NCBI GenBank assembly: GCA_023334545.1
Contig: JAADVB010000291.1
Location: forward strand, 1-20,917
Length of the DNA: 20,917 nucleotides
Reading direction: 5' to 3'
DNA from: Salisapilia sapeloensis
Taxonomy: Eukaryota > Oomycota > Peronosporomycetes > Peronosporales > Salisapiliaceae
In this document: positions 9,088-18,499 of the stretch, one piece after another
Layout: the number at the start of each line of letters is the position of its first letter
Position numbering within the stretch: the stretch's first letter is position 1
Program-made: the position numbers and the translations under genes
Notes under the pieces: generated by a model
What the model saw: only the letters and a program-made list of their open reading frames with translations
Told to the model about the DNA's origin: nothing
Databases searched by the model: none

Positions 9088-9409
9088 ACTAGCTCTCCGG
9101 TCAGGAAGAGGGAACTAGGCTATACAATCTCGCTAGCTGATCTGGGACGGCCTAATCCCTTTGTAATGATATCAAGAAATAACTTGTTAGCCAGGAAGCA
9201 CGAGTCCTGCTCCAGACACGGTTCGTATAAAAATGAGTTTTTCTCTCCTTGCTATGCAAGCCGAAAGCCTCTTGTTTTTTGGTCCACAACAGAAAATATT
9301 CTGGGCATTAGACAACGAGCCCATTGTTGGGTGCCAGACGGTTACGAAGCTACAAAGGATGGATTTTCAAGGTACAACGGTAGAAAAGCAAGCCATTCGA
9401 TTCCGACCC
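9088..9409. promoter_or_regulatory. Spacer between bZIP-PAS start and aldo-keto reductase stop
   Basis: Both neighbours are on the minus strand, so this 322-bp stretch contains the aldo-keto reductase 3' end and the bZIP promoter. Short plus-strand frames here have no recognisable content and overlap the reductase. No clear initiator or repeat was identified. Confidence 0.45.
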
Positions 9410-10240
9410 TTAGACGGGGAAGTTGCTCACGTGGTCTGAACCGGAAAAATACTTCTCGTCCAAGCCATCGATAGCTGTAACTTGCTCTCTTGTTAACACG
9501 ATCTTAACTCCATGCAGGTTTTCTGCAAGTCGCGCTGGGTTAGTTGACTTGGGCAATGTCACAATGCCCTTTGCGATACACCAAGAAATGAGCACTTGAG
9601 CTGGCGTCGCCCCCACTTCTGTCGCCACTTGACTGACAACTGGATCGCCCAGTTTCTGCGATCGTGCCAGCGGAGAAAACGCTTGGACGAGAATACCATT
9701 GTCTTGGCAATAAGCTACTAGGTCCTTTCGTTGCAGCCACGGGTGGAACTCGATCTGGTTCACGGCTGGTTTCACCTTCCATGTTTCCGACAGCTTTTTC
9801 AAGTGTCCGATGCCAAAGTTCGACACGCCAATATCCTTTAATATGCCCTCTGCTTGTAACTCTTCCAATGCTTGCCATGTGCCGGCTCGACGTTCACTAT
9901 CAAATGGCGTATGGAGTAGATATAAATCGATGTATTCACATCCGATCGTATCGTTACTTTCCCGTGTTCCCTTCAATGCGTTCTCGTATCCCCAATTTTC
10001 GACGCGAATCTTGCTCGTGATGAATATGTCGCTTCGCGGGATACCTGAGTCACGTACCGCACGTCCTGCATCCGCTTCATTCGCATACAACTTGGCGAGG
10101 TCGAGATGGCGATACCCAACTTTAAGTGCTTCCACTACCATGTTGTATGTATCATCTCCAGGGGGCACCTTGTACGTGCCAGCACCGATGACAGGCATCT
10201 TCGCTCCACTCGGGAGCTTGACATGTGGAACTTGTTCCAT
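9410..10240 (-). CDS. Aldo-keto reductase (intronless)
   Basis: This single-exon gene encodes 276 residues, typical of short AKR family members that reduce aldehydes and ketones with NADPH on a TIM barrel in the cytosol. The catalytic tetrad is complete: Asp47 and Tyr52 in GYRHLDLAKLYANE, Lys77 in ITSKI, and His110 in YLLHTP. Other signatures are DIGVSNFGIGHLKKL, VNQIEFHPWLQ, the cofactor loop VQAFSPLAR, and IVTLPKSTNPARLAENL, whose KS and R residues normally bind the NADPH phosphate. The start codon sits just before LPSGAKMPVIGAGTYK, where the family normally begins. It resembles the 2,5-diketo-gluconate/prostaglandin F synthase-like subgroup, but the true substrate cannot be read from sequence. 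It is the only multi-hundred-residue gene here without an intron. Confidence 0.92.
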   Translation of the reverse strand: MEQVPHVKLPSGAKMPVIGAGTYKVPPGDDTYNMVVEALKVGYRHLDLAKLYANEADAGRAVRDSGIPRSDIFITSKIRVENWGYENALKGTRESNDTIGCEYIDLYLLHTPFDSERRAGTWQALEELQAEGILKDIGVSNFGIGHLKKLSETWKVKPAVNQIEFHPWLQRKDLVAYCQDNGILVQAFSPLARSQKLGDPVVSQVATEVGATPAQVLISWCIAKGIVTLPKSTNPARLAENLHGVKIVLTREQVTAIDGLDEKYFSGSDHVSNFPV

Positions 10241-10300
10241 GACCTCCCCACAAATTTAGAAAAGAAACGTTTTACACTGAAAAAAACACAAAAACATACA

Positions 10301-10320
10301 ATTTCAAATAGGAATGAAAT
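10301..10320 (-). promoter_or_regulatory. Candidate oomycete initiator of the aldo-keto reductase gene
   Basis: The minus strand reads ATTTCATTCCTATTTGAAAT, 61-80 bp upstream of the start codon. It resembles the oomycete core promoter of an initiator TCATTYY followed by an A/T-rich flank. It is a single pattern match with no supporting experiment. Confidence 0.4.
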
Positions 10321-11979
10321 TTATCGTGGCTACTTGTGTTTTTGTACGGATGATTTTATCATTTACTCAAGCTACCAGCAAATAAGAATCCTTCGTGTCA
10401 GCATAAAGGCAGTATGATCGATGAAAAACCAGTGCATGAAAAAGAAAATGCAGACTACGTAGCTGGGATGAGCGGAAGTTGGAAGCTTCGTACTGACGTT
10501 GTCGAGTTGACAGGTACGATAGGAGCACCAGAACATTCTCAACGCTTTTTTCGTATCGATATGGCGTATACTGTACCTTATATCGGTGGATGAATTGAGT
10601 TATTTCCTATGCTTGAGAGAACCGAGTGACAGCAAAAGATACGAGTCGTACGCTTCGAAAGTTGCTGAAACGGAGAGCTGAAAAATAAAGAGCTATAGAG
10701 GATGCTTTCATAGGATCATGTTTTTGATTGGAATGTAGCCGAGGTGTCTTTAAAATATATTTAGTCGGCTTCGACACCAAGAGTATTCATCCATGTCGAT
10801 TCAAGCTGGGAAGGGTTTGCGAAATGAGATCCTTTTGCAGCATATACAATGCAGTGCTCTGTATCTAGAGGCACTTGTACTAGCAGCAGGTGTCAGCACA
10901 GAGACAAGTTTTCGGAGAAGCGGCAATAGCACTCTGATTATCCTAAGAGATATCAGGATTTGCTACTTTCATTTCGATCTTGAATCTTTGGACTAGTTAA
11001 CGATGTCGGCTGGAAAGGATATTTGCCAGGCAACAGTATATCATAGTGGTAAGTACAGAGCCGTTTAAGTCGGTTGAATTTGCCAACATGTCAGCAGTGT
11101 ATTTGCGAAAAAATATCAATTACGTTGCTATTTACAAATAAATGTGCATGGAACAATATGGAGTAACTCCGTCTTATGATTTCATTATTCGCAAGGAAGA
11201 CACAAGCTAAGTATCGTTTGGAAAAGTAGCTCTGCATGACTAGGCTGTTTGTCATTTTAGCTGTTCTCTCCTATCCGAATGGTAGCGTACAAGCGATTAA
11301 AATGAGAAACAATTTAAAAGTTTAATTAGAAGAAACCAATTGACATTGATCATAGATCAACGTATTTCTTATTCATTTAGAGGGATTCATCTTTGCGTAA
11401 TGAATGGTGTTGCCTAATGTGTTGTTGGATTTTGTAGACATTGCAAATAGAACCTACATCTTGTTGATATAATTTATAAAGCAGCACTCTCAAATAACAA
11501 TAGTAACCACGAACGCCTCTTTGTGCACATGTAAAATAGAGTCTTTCTAGTTTTTTTGTCGCATCAGCACAAAAATGAAGCCCACCCATACCTGAATTAG
11601 GCCCAGAGTTGTTGGCCAGCTTAAGATTGCTAAGCTTTGATCCATTTATTTAATGATCATTTTTCAAGGTTCAGATTCACCTATCGATGAGCTTGGTTTT
11701 TCATGGTAATTGGTAGATGGCTACCTTGAACTACGATTAAAAAGAAAGCACAAGCGCGAGGAAGCAGGTAAGTTGCTGTTTTAGGATAGATACGCAGGAT
11801 AGCAATCATCATGTTTGTTACATCGGACAAGATATGGAGATGTGAAAGATCGTATATCATGAAGGGAAAGTACGATACGCAGCAAATTTTTATCATAGCA
11901 AAATGATTTGTAATAGCAACTCAGTCCCTGATAGCTCACTTTGGATAGGTAAAATGGCCGCTTCGAGGCATTATTTAGG

Positions 11980-12798
11980 GCCTGTTTGGATTTCAGCAAT
12001 ATTGAATTGTAATTTCAAAACCACGGGGTTAAATGGCTTAATGCTATGAATTCTAAATCCAATCATATGATTAAATCTAAGACAAGAAGCTGCCATGCAG
12101 CCACAAATCCGAAGAGATGCACTGCATGATAAAATACACTCTCCTTGGTCTTCATTTCGGTATTGCACATTGTTTGTTTGCGGTCGTTGAAATCCAGTCA
12201 TGGTAACCTTCGTGTTTCGATTTCATCTTGCCTCCTTGCATCAACTGGTGTACTGGTGCAAGGCATTTCAATCGGCTCCGTTCACCTTCCCGTCGATCGG
12301 TACGCGTTGGAGAAGAGGTGACCTCCAGGAAGATCCGGTCCCCGGAGGTCTTGCACGTTGAGCGCGGATTGCCTCTGTTCAGTTGCGCTCGCTATGGAAA
12401 ATTGGAGAATAAGCAGTTTGTTCAAAGCTTGAAAATAAGAGTGGATGTGACATCAGGCTGGAAAGATAGCCGAAAGGTCCGAAAGGACTATGATGGATAG
12501 ATGTAGCTAGAGAAGAGGAGATAGGAAACAAGTAAGCAAGAAATATATTGCCCAACGCAAAAAGTTTTTAAACTGCAGTCATTTTCCTCTTCCATCCATT
12601 ACCCTTCACAATAGCCGAGAAACTAATAAGATTGTCTTATTTTTACCGTTTCGAGAACGGCTACGTGAAGTCCTCTTCGTATCCTATTTCTCGTTAACTC
12701 AGGGAGTGCTTGGCAACGCAATTGTTCAAATAAGTACAATCAACTTTAAATTGCAACTTCAGGCTTTTGTTGTAATTCCGGCAACAATCCAAACAGGC
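11980..12798. mobile_element. Decayed non-autonomous DNA transposon (MITE-like) with 13-bp terminal inverted repeats
   Basis: GCCTGTTTGGATT begins at 11980 and its exact complement AATCCAAACAGGC ends at about 12798, enclosing about 0.8 kb. Beyond the 13 bp the two ends keep weak inverted similarity for another 20-30 bases. No transposase reading frame was recognised inside; a 90-codon frame at 12228-12500 has no known features. The left flank reads TTATTTAGG and the right flank AATATC, so no clear target-site duplication remains. The terminus resembles the GGGCCTGTTTGG-type ends known from PIF/Harbinger-like elements in plants; assigning it to that group is inference. Confidence 0.55.
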
Positions 12799-12881
12799 AA
12801 TATCTATACGAATAAATTTCTTAAGAAAGAATAGGGATTAGGCAAAATTGTTAATAAGTAGAAAAATAGTTAAAGTCGCTT

Positions 12882-12925
12882 CACGCGTGGTAAAACGAGC
12901 GTAGGAGCGGAACAGTCGTCTGTTC
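12882..12925. promoter_or_regulatory. Two palindromic sites upstream of the dynein-2 chain gene
   Basis: CACGCGTG at 12882-12889 is a perfect 8-bp palindrome. GAACAGTCGTCTGTTC at 12910-12925 is two perfect 6-bp arms around TCGT. Both lie within 70 bp of the start codon at 12950 and could be transcription-factor sites. There is no direct evidence of function. Confidence 0.35.
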
Positions 12926-12949
12926 ATACATCTCAAGTACAGAATCCAA

Positions 12950-15053
12950 ATGTTTGAGGATGCAGATCTTGGCAGCATTCAATTCAGCAGCAAGCCAAAT
13001 GTATCAAGTGCCAATGCAACGACATTAACGCCGACGATCGAGTATCTTGATAGTGATGTTCAGACGGATGGGGAGACAAAGGATAGTTCGATGCAAACGG
13101 AGAATGCAACCACGACAATGAATGGAGGGAAGCATGCAAAAGGTGCCGTTGAAAAGCCAGAAGAGAGAGAAGGAATCAAAATGCTATTGCAACGAGTTGG
13201 TCCTCTTATGTTGCACGAAGTAAATGCTAGTGCAAAACTCAGCTCGTATTTCACCGGTCTACTCTAGTATTTATAATGTTACGAGCATACAACTCACCTA
13301 GTGCTTCTCCAAACAGGTTTTGAGCGATTTTTAGAAGAATCTGGAGAATCCGATATCACAAAGTTATTCGTGCTATCGTTTGACTACGATTCATACTTCC
13401 AACTTGCTACCCAGCAGAGTGGTACACCACTTCGCAATATCTAAGTAATGTAGTTTAACTCGTATAGCTGATATAGACAAGAGGGATCAAGCAAGTACCA
13501 AGGCAAAACAAAGTAAATCGAGAGCTCCTCAAAGCTCACTTCAACTGTCGTGCACAGGCGTTTCTTGGAATGCTTCAGGGGCAATGTTGGCAGTAGCTTA
13601 CGGCAGATTTGACCATACTGGATGGTGCAACTATCGTTCAGCCCTTTGCTTATGGCGAGTCTTTCAGGCAGACTTTATTCCGTCGAAGCCTCACATGGTT
13701 CTGGAAACCTCAGTAAGTACATTGTCTCTGTAAACACTTCACAAGCTAATGTTAATGTAGAGCGGCCTGATGTGCGTTGCCTGCCATCCTCATAACCCGT
13801 CTATCATAGCAGCTGGCTCTTACAACGGGGAAGTGTTTGTATGGGATGTTGAGCATGAAGATTACCGCTTCTTTGCTTCTGGCATTGGTGATTTTTTCCA
13901 TCGAGAGCCTGTGACGAAAGTGTCTTGGGTCTTCGACAACGCTTCCAATGAATATAACGTAAGCTTTAATACAGGCAATGAATAGTACCAAGCGTTAATG
14001 CAAGATCAATTGTAGATCGCAAGTGTGAGTGGAGATGGCAAGGTGCTCTTTTGGAGACTCAAAGATAAGCTTGCATTTCCTACCGAAGGCTACTTGCTTC
14101 GCAACCCGGCAAAAAAGAAAGCTTTGTTGCACAGCAAGACTGGCGATGTGAACGAGTTGGTGGGAGGTAAAGCCTTGGCATTTAGTCCTCTAGACCGAAC
14201 TAGTCGCTCGTTCGTGGCTGGTTCCGACGGTGGTGCTGTTACCCGATGCTTTGCAAAGCATGTTAGCGTAAGAGCTAGCGACTTTAAAGGAGAGAAGAAG
14301 TGGACAGCAACGGCCGCGAAGCTTGTTGGCAGGCTCCCAACTACCACACTGCAGGCCACTCGACGTCAAGTGGAAACGTATGCCTCCTCACCATCGGTCA
14401 AAACGAAAGAAATCTCATTATCGACTGTCTATTCCTCCAAGCTAGACCCGAACGTCTTATTTCCTAGCGGTGTCGACTTTGTCTTGGCGCCACATAATGG
14501 CCCGGTGTATGACATCCAATTCTCTCCGTTTAAGAAAAGTCTCTTGCTCTCGTGCTCGGCAGACGGTAGTGTCCACTTGTCATCCTACTTGCAACGCGAA
14601 CCACTACTTTCAATCGACGTAACTTCGCCTTCCAATGCCTACCTATATGCAATATCTTGGTCCAAGACAAGACCTATGGTGTTTGCTGTCGCTGCTGAGG
14701 ATGGCAACGTCTACCTGTACGACTTAAAAAGAAATCGGATTAGTCCAGTGGCTGTTCTTGGTAGTCAAGACGCTGCAACTCGGCCATCGACTGCATCAAG
14801 TAACCAGAAAGAAGAAAAGAGCCGCGACAAAAGACGATCGAGTGCAAGCTCATCATCAAATGCAAAAGTAGCGACTACAGCATCCACGTCTTCGCCCATG
14901 TTTGCCATTGACTTCAATCCCAAGCAACGCAATTTCCTCGCCGCTGGTGACAAACAAGGCGCAGTGCACGTGTGGAAGCTGTCGTGGCAACTAAGTAACT
15001 TGCAGTCAGGAGAAACCTCTTTACTCGATGACTTTGAATCGAATGACATGTAG
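12950..15053 (+). CDS. DYNC2I2: Dynein-2 (intraflagellar transport) intermediate chain, WDR34-like (5 exons)
   Basis: The model joins 12950-13256, 13317-13421, 13468-13712, 13761-13958 and 14016-15053, giving 630 residues. The N-terminal 90 residues contain DVQTD and SMQTE, resembling the QT motifs by which dynein intermediate chains bind LC8-type light chains. A C-terminal WD40 propeller follows: CTGVSWNASGAMLAVAYG and LCLWRV, CHPHNPSIIAAGSYNGEVFVWD, VTKVSWVF...IASVSGDGKVLFWRL, VYDIQFSPFKKSLLLSCSADGSVHLS, AISWSKTRPMVFAVAAEDGNVYLYDL and FAIDFNPKQRNFLAAGDKQGAVHVWKL. This fits the retrograde intraflagellar transport motor chain WDR34/FAP133; an axonemal dynein intermediate chain is the main alternative. 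A low-complexity Ser/Lys insert lies before the last blade. The acceptor at 13467 has an in-frame rival six bases later. The protein implies a flagellated life stage. Confidence 0.82.
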
Positions 15054-15163
15054 ACACTTTTCCTCAAAATTGCTATTTGTATTTTAACCGGTTAACATGC
15101 ACAACAACGCTGCGTGCGTATCACATGACAGAGCCACTGAATAGTTGCCAATGCTGGCAACCA
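15054..15163. other. Convergent 3' spacer
   Basis: The dynein-2 chain gene stops at 15053 and the opposite-strand kinase gene stops at 15164. The 110 bp must hold both 3' ends. No other feature was seen. Confidence 0.5.
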
Positions 15164-17906
15164 TTACATCTCGAATGGATCGACGTACGAAAAGTCCATA
15201 AAGACTTGGCTTTTGCCAGTCGGCACGCTTTCACTCACGATACTGTCCTCGACTTGCTGTCGTTTGAAAAACTCTGGCACGTTATTCGTCTCGTCTCCGA
15301 CTCCTGTCATCGGTCGGAATGGTGGTGGAACCTCCCGTCGGAAGAGCTTTTCCCAATCGATGCCGTTGAAAAACGGATGCTCCTTAATCTCCTCTGCACC
15401 GGAGGGACCCGATCCGAGTCTCTTCGACGGGTCTTTGCAGATCAAACCACGCAGCAAACTCTTTGCTTCTTCGGAAAAGTACCCTGGCAGGCGAAGTGGC
15501 ATGCGAGCGATATTATCAAAATTCTTCTTCCTGTTGGCATTGTAGAAAGGAGTGTACCCGGCCAGCATTTCGTAGATCAAGATACCTAGACTCCAAAAGT
15601 CTGCAAAGCGTCCATACTTTTCCTTCCGAATGAGCTCCGGAGCTATGTACTCAGGTGTTCCACAGAACGTCGACAACTTCAGCCCATCTCGTCCGACTCC
15701 AACTTTATCGTGGGACAAGCCAAAGTCCGTGACGGCGAGGTACCCTTGTGCATCCATGAGAACGTTATCTGGTTTCAAGTCTCGATAGACGATGCCGTAC
15801 GAGTGCAAGTGTGCAAGAGCAAGCACCAGCTGAGCTGCGTAGAATCGAGCTCTGTTGTCATCAAACTGAAGTGCTCGACGCAGATGGAAGTGCAGCGTGC
15901 CTCCGTTATAATAGTCCATGACAAAGTACAGTTTCTGTGGTGTCTGGAACGCATAACGGAGTTTCACTAAGAACGGGTGATCGATCTCTTGTAGAATGCG
16001 TCGCTCCGTCTTCGTATGCTCCACTTGGTTCCGCTTGAATACGGCTGCCTTCTTCACGACTTTCATCGCAAATACGACACCTCGTCGACGCACGAGCATC
16101 ACTTTACCAAAAGCACCTTTCCCAATCACACGCATCAGTTCAAAGTCATCGATGCCCACAGGTTTATCTTCTCGAGGCGATGCAGCTGCCGGAGGATCAC
16201 GAAGCTGCTCGGCACCGACGACCGTCGTCGTCGTCGGATCCTTTGGTGTGAGATTGATTCGGTTGCTAATGCCTCGTGACCACGCGCGAACTCTTGATGA
16301 TCCATTCGATGGTGATGACGCAGGGGCAGAGCTATCTTTCTGTGGACGTGCAAACAAGTTGGGCGTCTTCACGCGGCTATTGGACGGTGATGACACTCCT
16401 CTGCCTCGTAGCTGCTGACCTAGAACCAACTTTTTATGCTGCTCATCAATTCGTTTCTGTAGTTGAAGAGATCGCTCGGCCGTGCGCTGGTACTCGTAGG
16501 CACTAGGAGAATCAAGGAAATCAAAAACAGCATCTAGAACATCTCTTGTCGTATATGCTGGGCTGCTATCCGCACTCGGACCTGGTCCGGCGGATAGGCA
16601 TAGACAGCCAAAGGAAGATACGCTAGAGGAAGACGGTCCACGCAGCGCAGCAGTGACATGTCGACTGTCCACATCTTTGGAGCTGCCAGAGCTAGCACTA
16701 CTACTCTCCGACTTGTCTTCTTTCTTGTCTGCTGCTGCCGATAGATCCGTTCCGAGAGGTTCAGGAGCACGCATCCAGCAGACGGAATGCTGTCGGAAGA
16801 ATGTCTGGAAGGTAGAGCTCCAGGACGCGTCGGCTTTGTGTGCTGACTCAATGAATGCAACGCTGCCGAGCCTAGATCGAAGTTCATGGCGGTACTTGTC
16901 GATCATTTCCGACACGAGTGCGCCTCCATACCCAAATGCGATGAAATGGATTTTGTGTGCACTGCTAGGAGCAATGTACTTGCGCCAGATGTGTTCGCAA
17001 TGTTCCTCTTTCGTGGAAGAGCCTTCGATCGGCAGTTTTTTCGATTGACAGTCTTCTGGGTCGAAAAGAACTTGCGAGTTCATGTTCGGATTCGCGACGA
17101 CGATACCATATCCTCTTCGCACGGCGTTTCGAAAGTATGGAAGCATACTCCCGACTGTTACACCTTCAGACAGCAAGAGATTCCGACTCCAGATACCTGT
17201 ACTAAGACCTCTCGAGGAACAGACAAACACGAGCAATTGTCTCGCGAGGTCGTATCGCTGGGAGGTATGGAAGATACAGCGTGGCACGTCACTGTCGATC
17301 ATCGTTCGGAAGCCGTCGACTGTCGAGCGGATGCTGGAAGAGGACGATCGGACGGAACTGTGGGATGACACGGTCGAGTTGGAAAAATCGCTTTTAGTCT
17401 GAGAGAAATCAAATGCCGGAATTGCCTGCTCTTCAAACCGGAGCTCATCGAGCATGAGCGAGTGGACGTGCTCGATGAGCGGCTGCAGCAGCTCTTCGCC
17501 ATACTGTTTGATATCGTCGTCCGAGATCGGCTCGTTGGTCTTTTGATGACGCACTCGGCCGTCCGGATGCAGCTTGAACCGGTCGTTTGACCATAATTGG
17601 CCAACGTACGGTGTCTCGTTCTCGGCATTCGCCGGTAGTGCGATCGTATCCTCTGAAATGGTTCCCATGTCCCTACATCCTGCATTAGTTTATTCTTATT
17701 TGGCTAAGGCTAGAACAATAGACGTACATTTTGTTGACATAGCGGCGCATGGGTCCGATACTAACGTTGGAGCTCCGGGACGAGCTAGTCGAGCTGGAAG
17801 AGGCTCGAGCGGTCATGGACACGCCCAAGGAGAAGGACGATCGACCGCCGCTCGTGTCATCCGACTCTTGCACTGCCTCGCGGCCGGCAATGTTCATGCG
17901 AATCAT
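15164..17906 (-). CDS. Arb2-domain / AGC protein kinase fusion (2 or more exons)
   Basis: The model is the complement of 15164-17672 and 17728-17906, giving 895 residues from the ATG at 17906. After a Ser-rich N-terminus, residues about 84-455 match the whole Arb2/FAM172 fold: FKLHPDGRVRHQKTNEPI, WSRNLLLSEG, MLPYFRNAVRRGYGIVVANPN, HKIHFIAFGYGGALVSEMI, VAFIESAHK and MRAPEPLGT. The expected nucleophile serine is glycine in AFGYGG. A Ser/Pro linker leads to an intact AGC kinase: GKGAFGKV, Lys597 in FAMKVVKK, YRDLKPDN with Asp691, DFG at 709, T-loop STFCGTPEYIAPE with Thr728, and a C-terminal hydrophobic motif FMDFSY (884-889). Both halves lie in one uninterrupted exon of about 2.5 kb, so the fusion is not a splicing guess. 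The start is uncertain: further exons up to 18225 are possible. The 55-bp intron ends at GATGTAG, 12 bases after a CTAAT branch site. Confidence 0.9.
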
Positions 17907-18499
17907 GTCGTCCGATTCCAAGTCCGACGGAGATACAAAAGTGGACGAAAAATGATGTGTCCGAGGTCGCACCGTTTGAACAGTATCCACTTGCGTCGAA
18001 GAGAGTCAGCACCATACCTCGAACAAGACGACACGACGGCCTTGTTTTTGTATGGCACCTGATATCCAGCTGCTTCGGCGGACTCTTACGTTTAGTATGG
18101 ACATGGTCTCAATATACTTCGTCGGGAGGACAAAGGGAACCAGGTCGGTCGCCTGAGGAGATTAGACGGCCGTTTAGTGCTCGTAAGCAACGGCCCGAAG
18201 CGCCTTCTTGCGACGAAGAATCCATTATTAAAGCGGCGAACTCGTTTGTCAATTGCTTACGTTCGAATCGAATCATCATCTACATAATGGACGCAAACGA
18301 TGAAGCGGCGGGAAAGTATCGAGTCATTGAATGTCATCTTCAGTATCTGGTCTTTACCGTCATACATGGAGGATGAGCACCAGCATGCCGAGATCAAAAG
18401 TACAAAATAAAGGATACGCGTGTTTCTCGTCTTACTTTGATCCGCAGTCACGGTCATTCGGATCGGGCACAAAACTAGCTTCGCATGATGTGACAGAAT
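17907..18499. promoter_or_regulatory. 5' region of the Arb2-kinase gene with possible extra 5' exons
   Basis: This 593-bp stretch lies between the kinase start and the stop of the next minus-strand gene. The frame of the first kinase exon stays open past the ATG at 17906 up to about 17990. A model with exons 18118-18225 (ATG at 18225, 36 codons), 18018-18069 and 17728-17989 is stop-free and in phase, and would make a 976-residue protein, but it needs a 28-bp intron at 17990-18017. The minus strand at 18364-18378 reads GCTCATCCTCCATGT, close to the oomycete initiator consensus, which would place transcription start upstream of that ATG. Confidence 0.45.

Larger units (their letters stand above)
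10241..12949. other. 2.7-kb gene-poor, AT-rich interval
   Basis: No ORF with recognisable protein features was found on either strand. A 59-codon frame at 10414-10593 (starting MIDEKPVHEKENADYV) and a 67-codon frame at 10793-10996 look vaguely protein-like but match nothing known to me. A short ATG exon-like piece followed by GGTAAGT lies near 11003-11052. These could be exons of a decayed or unrecognised gene. A transposon-like segment occupies about 11980-12798. The last 110 bp contain the promoter of the dynein-2 chain gene, with palindromes CACGCGTG (12882-12889) and GAACAG-N4-CTGTTC (12910-12925). Confidence 0.55.

Noticed and set aside
9166-9474. Plus-strand frame of 102 codons between bZIP and aldo-keto reductase
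   Set aside because: It overlaps the reductase C-terminus antisense and shows no domain, signal or plausible composition.
11377-11589. Minus-strand frame of 70 codons in the gene-poor interval, considered as a retroelement remnant
   Set aside because: No reverse transcriptase, integrase or gag motif could be identified.
12320-12350. Inverted 7-bp repeat GACCTCC...GGAGGTC inside the MITE-like segment
   Set aside because: It is too short, with a 17-base loop, to distinguish from chance.
15213-17402. Many plus-strand frames opposite the Arb2-kinase gene, up to 170 codons
   Set aside because: They are mirror frames of an 834-codon ORF with unmistakable kinase motifs.
17957-18376. Plus-strand frame of 139 codons upstream of the kinase gene
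   Set aside because: It is antisense to the probable kinase promoter and 5' exons, and no recognisable protein feature was seen.
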